Notes under the pieces: model-generated | Told to the model about the DNA's origin: nothing | Seen by the model: the letters and a program-made list of their open reading frames with translations, nothing else | The model's database searches: none | Part shown: in pieces, positions 55,282-63,286 of the stretch | Position numbering within the stretch: the stretch's first letter is position 1 | Layout: each line of letters starts with the position of its first letter | Assembly: GCA_910577845.1 (NCBI GenBank) | Contig: CAJTNA010000001.1 | Span: forward strand, 62,001 to 126,000 | Source of the DNA: an uncultured Christensenella sp. | GTDB taxonomy: Bacteria; Bacillota; Clostridia; Christensenellales; UBA3700 | Reading direction: 5' to 3' | DNA length: 64,000 bases | Made by a program: the position numbers and the translations under genes

Positions 55282-56109
55282 TTACCTCTTTTTATTTTTT
55301 TGTCTGTTATATTTAATACCAAAAGCTTTTTCTATTTCGTCAGATAATTTTTCTGGTGTCATATAACGCTTAATTTCGCCGTGTCTTACTGTGCTTATAA
55401 TACCAGTTTCCTCACTAACAACAATAGCTAAAACATCACTTTCTTCTGTAATACCAATTGCAGCTCTATGTCTTGTTCCTAATTCTTTTGAAATATCCTC
55501 TCTTTGAGAAAGTGGCAAGAAGCAACCTGCTGCTAAAATAACATTTTCTTTTACAATTATTGCACCATCGTGCAAAGGAGCTTTTGTATTAAAAATACAT
55601 TGTAACAAACCATCTGAAATCTTTGCATTAAGAGCTGTACCAGTTTCAAGCAAATGTGAAGGTACAACACTAGGTGTAATAACAATAAGTGCACCAGTAT
55701 CATTTTTACTCAAGCTTTGGCAACCTTTAACAATTTCGTCAACTGCTTGTCTTAAATCGTCCTCACTATTTCCATAGTCATAAGAGTCTTTACTATCGTG
55801 CCACCTTGCAAATCTAGTAATGCTGGATTTAATATCTTGTTGATAAGTAATGATTATGCAGAATATTAGAATTATACCGCCCCATCTTAGTATTTCGCTA
55901 GTTATAAATAACAAACTTGCATCAGTTAAAGCTGTCGCAATAGAAACACCAATATATGTGCAAACATATACTGCCACAAATAACGCCATTTTCAAATTGT
56001 TACGGCGTTTAAAAAACCAAAGAACTGCTACTGCTGCCAAGACGATAACAACTAAATCAATAATAGCGAAATAATTTAGTTTGTTAAGATAATTCTTAAA
56101 AACCTCCAT
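55282..56109 (-). CDS. cdaA: Diadenylate cyclase CdaA
   Basis: Makes cyclic di-AMP from two ATP at the membrane. 275 aa: three membrane helices within residues 15-90, then the DAC domain with LHDGAIIV (DGA motif) near 190 and GTRHRAAIG (RHR motif) near 220. The start is the ATG at 56109, with GAGGAG seven bases before. CdaA is often followed by cdaR and glmM; here a DUF1015 gene follows instead. Confidence 0.95.
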   Translation of the reverse strand: MEVFKNYLNKLNYFAIIDLVVIVLAAVAVLWFFKRRNNLKMALFVAVYVCTYIGVSIATALTDASLLFITSEILRWGGIILIFCIIITYQQDIKSSITRFARWHDSKDSYDYGNSEDDLRQAVDEIVKGCQSLSKNDTGALIVITPSVVPSHLLETGTALNAKISDGLLQCIFNTKAPLHDGAIIVKENVILAAGCFLPLSQREDISKELGTRHRAAIGITEESDVLAIVVSEETGIISTVRHGEIKRYMTPEKLSDEIEKAFGIKYNRQKNKKR

Positions 56110-56137
56110 AAACACTCTCCTCAACATTACTATAATT

Positions 56138-56166
56138 ATTATAAAATATATTTAATAAAAAGTAAA
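56138..56166 (-). promoter_or_regulatory. SigA promoter of cdaA
   Basis: TTTACT (56166-56161), 17-bp spacer, TATAAT (56143-56138). Confidence 0.78.
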
Positions 56167-56982
56167 GCAAATTAAATAAAAATAATAAAATTTTTAAATA
56201 TATATAAAATAAAGCCATTTTTAGCCGTAAAGATACTAGACTTTCTTTTGTAAAAAATAATATTTGTCAAATTTAGCCAAAATATCTATAAGTTTGTCAA
56301 TTAAATTAATTGAAAATAACATTTGCACATTTATATTAATTTAATATTAAATGAAAATTCTTGTATTAAACATTAAAAAAGTACTAGTCTTTGCACAATT
56401 TTAAGTATATACAAAAAATACAAATGCCAATATTTAAAATTTATATTTTCCCTGCATTTATAATAATTTTTTAGTAAATTGTAAGCCATTTTTAGATAAT
56501 ATTTTTTTATAAAATTCAAATAAAAATCACTTAAATATAATTTAATTCTATTCTTTTTTCACATTAAATTTTATGCTAATCTAACATTAAATTTCTTTAA
56601 TTATAATTGTAAAAAAATTTGGATTTTATAATTTTAAAAATTTAATATTTTACTCAATTTATGTCTAAAATTGTAGTAATAATACACAATTAATATAAAA
56701 ATAATAAGTTAATATTAGTAATGAATTCGAGATTGATTATCAATATTATTAGAATCTATTTACAAAATTTGACAAAATTCACATAAAAATACGAAAATAA
56801 GTTATAAAAAAACACTTATTTTCGTCATAAATCGCAATTAATTTTATCTAATAAAAGTATGCTATTTTTTACTTTATTTGCAAAATTGATGGCAACTCAA
56901 AAAAGCAGTGATTGTAATAATAAACAAATTGCTTTTACGATTTTAAAAATTTTAAAATTAATTAAAACTTACATTTAAAAAA
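56167..56982. other. AT-rich region without recognised genes
   Basis: About 0.8 kb between cdaA and nrdR with no coding frame. Two TTGACA boxes on the minus strand (near 56262-56270 and 56294-56304) lack matching -10 elements. One 12-bp hairpin at 56791-56825 is listed separately. Nothing else recognised. Confidence 0.5.
56791..56825 (-). terminator. Possible nrdR terminator
   Basis: Perfect 12-bp stem ACGAAAATAAGT / ACTTATTTTCGT with an 11-base loop, then ATTTTTATG on the minus strand. It lies 160 bases past nrdR, so assignment is tentative. Confidence 0.55.
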
Positions 56983-57441
56983 TTATTTCCTTTCATTCAA
57001 ATAGCTTTCCATTTCTGCAAACCAAGACTCTAAATCTTTAAATTCCTTATACACTACTGAAAATCTAACATATGCAACATCATCAATTTCTTTTAGCCCA
57101 GCCATAACCATATTGCCGATTTCGTGGCTAGTAATCTCTTGTTGTAAAGAGTTCGTAACCTTTTTCTCAATACTTTCTACTAGCTTGTCAATTTCAGTTA
57201 TTGCAACAGGTCTTTTTTCACAGGCTTTTAGGATTCCAGTTTTTATTTTGTTTATATCAAATGGTTCTCTTATGCCATTCTTTTTGACAATATATATTGG
57301 TAATGTTTCAATAGTTTCATAAGTTGTAAACCTTTTATTGCAAGATACGCACTCACGTCTACGTCTTATACTTGTACCATCTTCACTTAATCTGCTATCA
57401 ATTACTTTATCTTCTAAGCAACCGCAATTAGGACACTTCAT
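56983..57441 (-). CDS. nrdR: NrdR, ribonucleotide reductase repressor
   Basis: 152 aa. N-terminal zinc ribbon (CPNCG at 3-7 and CVSCNKRF near 34) with the basic RRRRE stretch, then an ATP-cone domain from about 46. Senses ATP/dATP and represses ribonucleotide reductase genes, none of which is in this window. AGGAG lies eight bases before the ATG. Confidence 0.96.
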   Translation of the reverse strand: MKCPNCGCLEDKVIDSRLSEDGTSIRRRRECVSCNKRFTTYETIETLPIYIVKKNGIREPFDINKIKTGILKACEKRPVAITEIDKLVESIEKKVTNSLQQEITSHEIGNMVMAGLKEIDDVAYVRFSVVYKEFKDLESWFAEMESYLNERK

Positions 57442-57485
57442 AATCTTTCTCCTATAATAATATCGCGTATTATTTTACACGCATT

Positions 57486-57514
57486 ATTATAGCAAATTTT
57501 TTAAAGTTTGTAAA
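57486..57514 (-). promoter_or_regulatory. SigA promoter of nrdR
   Basis: TTTACA (57514-57509), 17-bp spacer, TATAAT (57491-57486). An inverted repeat AATAATA / TATTATT around CGCG follows at the transcript start, a possible autoregulatory site. Confidence 0.78.
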
Positions 57515-57636
57515 TCATTTTAACAAAATTATAAATTTGCTCTTAAAAAATTAAAAGCAAATTTATAATTAACCCAATTATTTTTGAAAATCTTAATTTT
57601 AAAGTTACAAAAATAATTTTTTAAAATCAATTTTAA

Positions 57637-57909
57637 TTATTTTGCCTCGTCAGCATCTGCAAACTTATTACTAGTAAGTTGTGCCAGTATTGTATCCTCA
57701 CCTATTTTAGTAATACATTTCCAAGGTATAAATAAGCTTTCACCCGATGCAACTACTCGTAATGACCTTCTTTCCCCAGGTACTACTAAACCAATAACCT
57801 CACCAGTACAACTAATAACCATATCAATAATTCTACCTAATTTTTTACCATCAATTGTATTGACAACTTCTTTTTCTCGAAGCTCACAAAAAGTTAAATC
57901 ATTCATCAT
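57637..57909 (-). CDS. YlmC/YmxH family PRC-barrel protein
   Basis: 90 aa, a single PRC barrel: ELREKEVVNTIDGKKLG then VVPGERRSLRVV and IPWKCITKIGEDTILA. Members occur in spore formers near sporulation genes; molecular role unknown. Two ATGs open the frame (57909 and 57906) and neither has a ribosome site. TACTAT at 57918-57913 is six bases before the second ATG, so a leaderless mRNA starting at M2 is likely. It lies just downstream of sigG but in its own unit. Confidence 0.87.
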   Translation of the reverse strand: MMNDLTFCELREKEVVNTIDGKKLGRIIDMVISCTGEVIGLVVPGERRSLRVVASGESLFIPWKCITKIGEDTILAQLTSNKFADADEAK

Positions 57910-57912
57910 ACT

Positions 57913-57944
57913 ATAGTAAATGTTTTAACAAATAAAAATATGCA
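57913..57944 (-). promoter_or_regulatory. Possible promoter of the ylmC-family gene
   Basis: TACTAT serves as a -10 element without a SigA -35. The stretch also fits a sigma-E-like pattern (GCATATT, 14 bases, CATTTACT, five of eight matches to CATACAAT). Weak. Confidence 0.35.
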
Positions 57945-58099
57945 TATTTTTTGTACTTTGTTGAAAAAATTAGCCTAAATATACAAATAAACTAAATAAA
58001 ACCTATTAAATCATATTTAACTTTCTTTAGCCAAGTTTAAACGAGAAAACAAACTAATTGTATAAAATCACAATGATTTTTATTAGCATATATTTTTAA

Positions 58100-58867
58100 T
58101 TACATCATTGCTTTCATTTTCTTAAGTGCCAATTTTTCCAGTCTTGAAACTTGTGCTTGAGACACGCCCAATTTTTCAGCAATTTGCATTTGAGTTTTTT
58201 CAAGATAAAATCTTGCTTTTAAAATTGCTTTTTCTTTATCTGATAAAGACATAAAGCTTTGTTTTAATAACATTCTCTCATTCCACAAATCTTCATTTTC
58301 GTTTTTGTCATAAAGCTGTTCAAATAATGATAAAGAATCTTCTTCATCTGAAAAAACATTCTCATATATACTTACAGGTTCACTAACGGCATTCAAAGCA
58401 CAAGCCACTTCTCTTTCATTGTAACCAGTTAATTCTGCAATCTCAAAAAGCGTTGCATTTTTTTGCTGAGAAGTTTCAATTTTTTCTCTCGCTTGCAGTG
58501 CTTTAAAAGCTATGTCTCTAGCACTTCTTGGAACCTTAATACTGGAGCTATCTTTTAAAAATCTTTTTATTTCACCTATTATCATTGGCACTGCATAAGT
58601 TGAAAATTTAACGTTATATTTTAAGTCAAAATTATTAATTGCTTTTAGTAAACCTATAACACCAACTTGGAATAAATCGTCACTATTGTACTTGCCATCA
58701 AATCTTTGTAATAAAGATAAAACCAATCTTAAATTTGCCATAATAAATTTATTTTTTGCATCTTCATCTCTGTCGTTTTTTATTTTGATTAAAAGTTCCT
58801 CCGCTTCTTTATTTGTAATTTTTGGAAGCTTAGTTGTATCCAAACCACACACTAAAACTTTGTGCAT
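58100..58867 (-). CDS. sigG: Forespore sigma factor SigG
   Basis: RNA polymerase sigma factor of the late forespore, 255 aa. It aligns well with Bacillus SigG: VCGLDTTKLP at the N-terminus, region 2 LRLVLSLLQRF and FQVGVIGLLKAINNFDL, STYAVPMIIGEIKRFLKD, and region 4.2 KTQMQIAEKLGVSQAQVSRLEK. The VPRSARDIAFKAL segment is diagnostic for SigF/SigG. AAGGAGG precedes the ATG at 58867; the earlier ATG is upstream of this site. A terminator separates it from sigE and it has its own sigma-G-type promoter. Confidence 0.95.
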   Translation of the reverse strand: MHKVLVCGLDTTKLPKITNKEAEELLIKIKNDRDEDAKNKFIMANLRLVLSLLQRFDGKYNSDDLFQVGVIGLLKAINNFDLKYNVKFSTYAVPMIIGEIKRFLKDSSSIKVPRSARDIAFKALQAREKIETSQQKNATLFEIAELTGYNEREVACALNAVSEPVSIYENVFSDEEDSLSLFEQLYDKNENEDLWNERMLLKQSFMSLSDKEKAILKARFYLEKTQMQIAEKLGVSQAQVSRLEKLALKKMKAMM

Positions 58868-58913
58868 AATATCCTCCTTAGCATACAAATATCAAAAAAT
58901 ATTTGGCTTATAA

Positions 58914-58942
58914 TATTATGTCAAAATTTACCGATTTTATAC
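58914..58942 (-). promoter_or_regulatory. Sigma-G/sigma-F-type promoter of sigG
   Basis: GTATA (58942-58938), 17 bases, CATAATA (58920-58914). This matches the forespore consensus GHATR-N17/18-CATNHTA at every defined position. Confidence 0.75.
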
Positions 58943-58952
58943 AAAAAGCATA

Positions 58953-58989
58953 AAAAAATGGTATTTAACACAATAAAGATACCATTTTT
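58953..58989 (-). terminator. sigE terminator
   Basis: Eleven-bp stem AAAAATGGTAT / ATACCATTTTT with a 14-base loop and T-run, between sigE and sigG. Confidence 0.88.
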
Positions 58990-59062
58990 GATTGATTTTT
59001 TTAATTTTAATGCAATTAATATCGATTTTTTAATGATATAGCGAATCTTCAAAAAATCGGTA

Positions 59063-59767
59063 CTACACCATTTTTGCAATCTCTTTTTTAAGCTTGCTCA
59101 AAACTTTTTTTTCAAGTCTTGATATGTAAGATTGCGATATCCCCATAATGTCAGCTATTTCTTTTTGTGTCTTTTTTTCTATTCCTAAAATACCAAATCT
59201 CATTTTAATTATTTGTCTTTCACGCTCTGGCAATTTATTCGCACATTTTGCAAGTGCATCTGTTTCTACACACTTCTCAGCATCATAAAAAACTTCGTCT
59301 GGGTCTGTTCCTAATATGTCAGATAGCAATAACATATTACCCTCCCAATCAACATTTAATGGTTCATCCAAAGATATGTTATTTTTAACTTTATTGTTCT
59401 TTCTTAGGTACATTAAAATTTCATTTTCAATACATCTTGCAGCGTATGTAGCAAGCTTAATTTTTTTACTATTGTCATAAGAATTTATAGCTTTGATTAG
59501 TCCAATTGTACCAACCGAAATTAAATCTTCTATGTCAAGATTTGTGTTTTCAAATCTCTTTGCAATATAAACTACAAGTCGCAAATTATGCTCTATTAAA
59601 ATGTTTCTAGCATCCATATCGCCAGACATCATTCGCTCAATAATTTTTGCTTCTTCATCCGCCTCAAGAGGTGCTGGCAACGCATCACCACTTCCAATAT
59701 AATTTACTTCTCCACAACTATCAAAGCCAAATAATCTTTTTATTAATTGTATAAATTTTTCAAACAT
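59063..59767 (-). CDS. sigE: Mother-cell sigma factor SigE (pro-form)
   Basis: 234 aa sigma factor of the early mother cell. The first 25 residues or so form the pro-sequence that keeps pro-sigma-E at the membrane until SpoIIGA cleaves it. Core motifs: LRLVVYIAKRFENTNLDIEDL, SVGTIGLIKAINSY, and region 4.2 KTQKEIADIMGISQSYISRLEK. The ATG at 59767 follows GAGGTG. It is nine bases downstream of spoIIGA, as in Bacillus. Confidence 0.95.
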   Translation of the reverse strand: MFEKFIQLIKRLFGFDSCGEVNYIGSGDALPAPLEADEEAKIIERMMSGDMDARNILIEHNLRLVVYIAKRFENTNLDIEDLISVGTIGLIKAINSYDNSKKIKLATYAARCIENEILMYLRKNNKVKNNISLDEPLNVDWEGNMLLLSDILGTDPDEVFYDAEKCVETDALAKCANKLPERERQIIKMRFGILGIEKKTQKEIADIMGISQSYISRLEKKVLSKLKKEIAKMV

Positions 59768-59775
59768 ATCACACC

Positions 59776-60531
59776 TCAATATATATCATTATGCAATAAA
59801 ACTTTATATCCACCACCTAACTTATTAAATACACAATATACACTATCATAAATACGATTGTCAACAACAACTTTATCAAGTTTAAACACATCTTGATGAG
59901 TACTGCCACATATTGTATCTATATCCATAGTCCCAACAGCCTTTTCCTCTCGCTTAAGAGATTCATCAATAACTATAACTGGATATATCCCCTTATAGTA
60001 CAAAGTATTTCCACTATCATAATATGCTTGTTCCCTAATAATTTTTTTGTCCTTGTTAATTATAACTTTTTTCACATTACCCTCCGAAATATGTTTTTTT
60101 TGTATTATTTGCACTACCTTGCGACTAAATGCTAATACAATAATAAACATACTACACATTAGTCCAATATTAATGTTTGACGGATTTGACATTGTTTCTC
60201 TAAATGCTTGAACCATATTCATTATTCCAGTTATTGCACCACCAAAAGCAAATGAGTAACCTAAAAATACCATAAACAATAATGCCAATTTTTTAAACGA
60301 TAATATTTTTGCAACTAGCAAACACATTATAAACGCAACAATAATTTTAATTATTATGTCACCAGAAAATTCAATTAATGGTGCAAAAAGAGCATATACT
60401 GCCCCGATTGTTGCAGATAAAAATAATCTCCAAATTTTTATTTTTCTTTTTAATGTCAATAGACTTATATACAGCATTAAGCAGTCTATAGCAAAATTAT
60501 TAAATAAGACACATTCAACATAAATTATCAT
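59776..60531 (-). CDS. spoIIGA: SpoIIGA, sigma-E-processing peptidase
   Basis: Membrane aspartic protease that activates pro-sigma-E when signalled from the forespore. 251 aa: five hydrophobic helices in residues 1-150 and a soluble protease domain with the catalytic DSGNTLYYKG motif. It is shorter than the roughly 300 aa of Bacillus, mostly at the C-terminus. The ATG at 60531 is chosen by alignment; an upstream GTG also exists. No ribosome site is present. TATAAT six bases before the ATG predicts a leaderless mRNA. Operon with sigE. Confidence 0.9.
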   Translation of the reverse strand: MIIYVECVLFNNFAIDCLMLYISLLTLKRKIKIWRLFLSATIGAVYALFAPLIEFSGDIIIKIIVAFIMCLLVAKILSFKKLALLFMVFLGYSFAFGGAITGIMNMVQAFRETMSNPSNINIGLMCSMFIIVLAFSRKVVQIIQKKHISEGNVKKVIINKDKKIIREQAYYDSGNTLYYKGIYPVIVIDESLKREEKAVGTMDIDTICGSTHQDVFKLDKVVVDNRIYDSVYCVFNKLGGGYKVLLHNDIY

Positions 60532-60537
60532 AAACAC

Positions 60538-60602
60538 ATTATAATTAATATTATTGTTCGTTTGATTTCCTATTTGTCGAATAGTTTGCTGTTAATGTCG
60601 TT
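60538..60602 (-). promoter_or_regulatory. spoIIGA promoter with Spo0A-box-like sites
   Basis: TATAAT at 60543-60538 has no recognisable -35, which suits an activated promoter. Three Spo0A-box-like sequences lie upstream on the plus strand: TGTTCGT 60555-60561, TGTCGAA 60575-60581 (exact consensus) and TGTCGTT 60596-60602, spaced 20 and 21 bp. Confidence 0.6.
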
Positions 60603-61550
60603 ACCTTAAAATATATGCACAAGCTGTCCATATCTTGTAGTAATTATCAAATTTTTAATATTTATAATTAAAATACTTATTCACTAATTAGTATAAATAT
60701 AAGACATAAATTTATCAATTAAATATTTTATATGTCATTTTTATGTTAATATAGAATTATATAATTATTATAATATTATAATATAATTAATATATTAATT
60801 TTATTAATTACTATATATTTAGCTTTGACAATTTAAATAAACTAGACCTACAATATCTCTTAAAGGGCTAAAAAGAAAAAATAAAGTCAACCTAATTTAA
60901 TTTATATCAATCAAAAACACATAATTAATATTACCTAACCTATTTAGTACCGATTTTCAAAGGGTTTTATACTTTTCAGCTACCCAAACTACTCATAAAA
61001 AATACACTCTATTTGCAATATTAAATTATAAATATTGCAAATAAACACCGATTTTCACAGCATATTTTAAAATTAACAGGCATTTAAAACAATTTAAATG
61101 CGTGTCAATTTAGTTATCAACATACTTATTTAATGAATTATATAAAAATAAAAAATTTTTCTAAATTAGCAACAAATAAAACATAAACAAATCAAATTTT
61201 ATTTGTTTATTAAATTCAAAATAATAATTGAATAATATATAAATTACTGATAAATTATGCAAAAGAAATTTGCAAAATTAAATGTTATACTAACATTTAA
61301 TTTTGCAATCAGAATCATATAATTAAAATATTTAAAATGTTATTTATATTAAAACTAAAAATTATGAAATACTAAACTACTCTCTATTTAAAAAATTATT
61401 TTAAGCTTAAATGCCAATCATCAATATGAATTACTAGTAAACAATATTTAAAACGCCTAACAATATAAAACAGAATATTAAAACATCAAGATATAGTGTA
61501 TTGATTAAAAATAAGTTTTTTAACCTAATTGAATATTCAAATAGATTTAT
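60603..61550. other. AT-rich region with long inverted repeats
   Basis: Almost 1 kb without a coding frame between spoIIGA and rplS. Two notable repeats: a 13-bp pair TATTTGCAATATT / AATATTGCAAATA (61010-61043, eight-base loop), and an 18-bp perfect pair TTGCAAAATTAAATGTTA / TAACATTTAATTTTGCAA (61270-61308, three-base loop). A plus-strand TTGACA-N18-TACAAT (60833-60862) could be a promoter but leads into no gene. Confidence 0.5.
61270..61308. repeat. 18-bp perfect inverted repeat
   Basis: Two 18-base arms, fully complementary, around TAC. No run of T follows on either strand, so it is not a normal terminator. Confidence 0.85.
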
Positions 61551-61584
61551 ATAAAAATACTGAGCAAGTTAATCTTGCTCAGTA
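61551..61584 (-). terminator. rplS terminator
   Basis: TACTGAGCAAG / CTTGCTCAGTA, 11 bp around five bases, with T-runs on the minus strand, immediately past rplS. Confidence 0.93.
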
Positions 61585-61589
61585 AAAAA

Positions 61590-61940
61590 TTATTTATTAA
61601 TAATTTCTTTAAGTTTAGCAGCTTTACCAGTTCTACCACGTAAATAATATAGTTTAGCTCTTCTAACTTTACCAGTACGAACGATGTCAATGTGGTCAAT
61701 CTTAGGTGAATGGAATGGAAAAGTTCTCTCAACACCAATACCAAAAGAAAGACGGCGAACAGTAAAAGTTTCACGTACGCTACCATTCTTACGAGAGATA
61801 ACAACACCTTCAAAAGCTTGAAGTCTTTCTTTGTTACCCTCTTTGATTTTAAACCATACTTTTACAGTTTGACCAATTTTAATATTTGGCAAATCTGTAC
61901 GTAGGTTTTCTTGCTCAATTACATCAATAATATTACTCAT
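61590..61940 (-). CDS. rplS: Ribosomal protein L19
   Basis: 116 aa, at the 30S-50S interface. Canonical: GQTVKVWFKIKEGNKERLQ, FEGVVISRKNGSVRETFTVR, GIGVERTFPFHSPKI and RRAKLYYLRGRTGKAAK. GGAGG before the ATG. Transcribed alone from a strong promoter with a structured leader. Confidence 0.98.
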   Translation of the reverse strand: MSNIIDVIEQENLRTDLPNIKIGQTVKVWFKIKEGNKERLQAFEGVVISRKNGSVRETFTVRRLSFGIGVERTFPFHSPKIDHIDIVRTGKVRRAKLYYLRGRTGKAAKLKEIINK

Positions 61941-61944
61941 TTGA

Positions 61945-61994
61945 CCTACCTCCTATTACGCAGTGTTCATATGCTTAGAGGAACACCCGAAGTC
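61945..61994 (-). promoter_or_regulatory. Probable L19 leader RNA
   Basis: The minus-strand leader holds GTGTTC / GAACAC stem closing the loop CTCTAAGCATAT, preceded by AGACTTCGG and followed by GGAGG. It is much more GC-rich than the surrounding gaps and sits where L19 autoregulatory leaders occur in Firmicutes; matching to the known family was by memory. Confidence 0.6.
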
Positions 61995-62000
61995 TTTAAT

Positions 62001-62029
62001 ATTTTAACATATAAATCTATACTTGGCAA
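62001..62029 (-). promoter_or_regulatory. SigA promoter of rplS
   Basis: TTGCCA (62029-62024), 17-bp spacer, TAAAAT (62006-62001); start expected near 61994. Confidence 0.8.
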
Positions 62030-62171
62030 GCATTTTTTATATGTTTTTTACAAATTTTCTACTTTTTTATTCATTTTAATGCAATGTTTTTTATGATTTT
62101 GTTTAATATTCTCAAAAATTTATGTTTTTTATTTTAAATAATAGTTGTTTATTTATTTTGATACAAATAGC

Positions 62172-62528
62172 TTAATTTATCCAAAAGGCATCTTTTAAAT
62201 GCTCTATCTCCGTACCACTAACAGCAACAAAATCAAATCTGACATTGATTCCATATAAACCTTTAGATGCAATGTACATTTTTGTTGCGTAAATAATGTT
62301 ACTAATTTTTTCATTTGTCATACTTTCTAATGGATTGCCAAATGAAAAATTGTTTCTTGTTTTTACCTCAACAAAAACTAAGGTATCACCATCTTTTGCG
62401 ATAATATCAAGTTCAGCTTTACGCATATATACATTTCTATCTAATATTTGATAACCTAGACCTAACAAATATTGCTCTGCCAAGCTTTCACCTTTATTAC
62501 CAATGTTTTTTGTATTAATTCCAAACAT
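62172..62528 (-). CDS. yraN: YraN family (UPF0102) protein
   Basis: 119 aa with a restriction-endonuclease-like fold: GNKGESLAEQYL, then the putative metal site ELDIIAKDGDTLVFVEVKTR (D, E-x-K). Function unproven; the family is often beside rnhB and comM. The ATG at 62528 follows the rnhB stop by two bases; AAGGT within rnhB can serve as ribosome site. Confidence 0.92.
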   Translation of the reverse strand: MFGINTKNIGNKGESLAEQYLLGLGYQILDRNVYMRKAELDIIAKDGDTLVFVEVKTRNNFSFGNPLESMTNEKISNIIYATKMYIASKGLYGINVRFDFVAVSGTEIEHLKDAFWIN

Positions 62529-62530
62529 AA

Positions 62531-63148
62531 TCAACCTTGAATAAATTTTTTAATAAAGCTACGTCTATGTATTTTACAAGGTCCATATTCTTTAATTGCA
62601 GAAATGTGAGCAACAGTTCCATAACCTTTATGTTTATCAAACAAGTATTGTGGATACTCCTTTGCATAATCAACCATTAAATTGTCCCTATATACTTTTG
62701 CAATAATACTGGCAGCACCAATACTATAACTTAAAAAATCACCTTTTACAATATTTACAACTGGGATATCAGTATCCAAAGTAAGTGCATCAACCAAAGC
62801 AACGTCTGGTTTTATTGACAAGCCCTCTAATGCTTTTTTCATACACAATTTCGTAGCTTCCAAAATATTTATTTCATCAATAACTTCTGGCTCAATTTGA
62901 GCGATATTGTAACTTATTGCTTTTTCTTTTATTAGTTCGCTAAGCACATTGCGTTTTTTTTCACTTACTTTTTTGCTATCATCTATCCCCTCAAGCAAGT
63001 CATCAAGTGGCATAATAACTGCAGCACAAACAACTGGTCCAGCCAATGGTCCTCTGCCAACCTCATCAACACCTGCAATGTATTTTGCACCGTTAGCACA
63101 ACACTCTAATTCATATTTTAATTTATCTTGTAAACTTAGTTTTTCCAT
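62531..63148 (-). CDS. rnhB: Ribonuclease HII
   Basis: 205 aa, removes ribonucleotides and RNA primers in RNA-DNA hybrids. Catalytic acidic residues are in AGVDEVGRGPLAGP (Asp, Glu) and in VALVDALTLD; the C-terminal HKGYGT and HRRSF motifs are present. The ATG at 63148 follows AAGGTGAGT; an upstream in-frame GTG overlaps that site. Between rbgA and yraN. Confidence 0.96.
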   Translation of the reverse strand: MEKLSLQDKLKYELECCANGAKYIAGVDEVGRGPLAGPVVCAAVIMPLDDLLEGIDDSKKVSEKKRNVLSELIKEKAISYNIAQIEPEVIDEINILEATKLCMKKALEGLSIKPDVALVDALTLDTDIPVVNIVKGDFLSYSIGAASIIAKVYRDNLMVDYAKEYPQYLFDKHKGYGTVAHISAIKEYGPCKIHRRSFIKKFIQG

Positions 63149-63286
63149 ACTCACCTTTTACATTTTATTATAATGTAATTTTAATTTTTTCTTTGGTAAT
63201 TATTCAAAAAAATTATATTTTTATTTTACTTTTTCAAACATTAGTTAATTAATTTTTTATCTTAAATAATGGCAATTTAAAAAATT

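Noticed and set aside
61010..61043. Possible origin of replication in the AT-rich gap
   Set aside because: No DnaA box (TTATCCACA) cluster and no dnaA/dnaN nearby; AT-richness and a hairpin alone are weak.
51413..61056. Recurring short motif AAAATCGGTA/ACCGATTTT in several gaps (58931, 59020-59065, 60950, 61046)
   Set aside because: Nine-base AT-rich word; the number of copies is not clearly above chance, and flanks do not match.
61547..61813. 88-codon minus-strand frame overlapping rplS
   Set aside because: Another frame of rplS, which is fully conserved.
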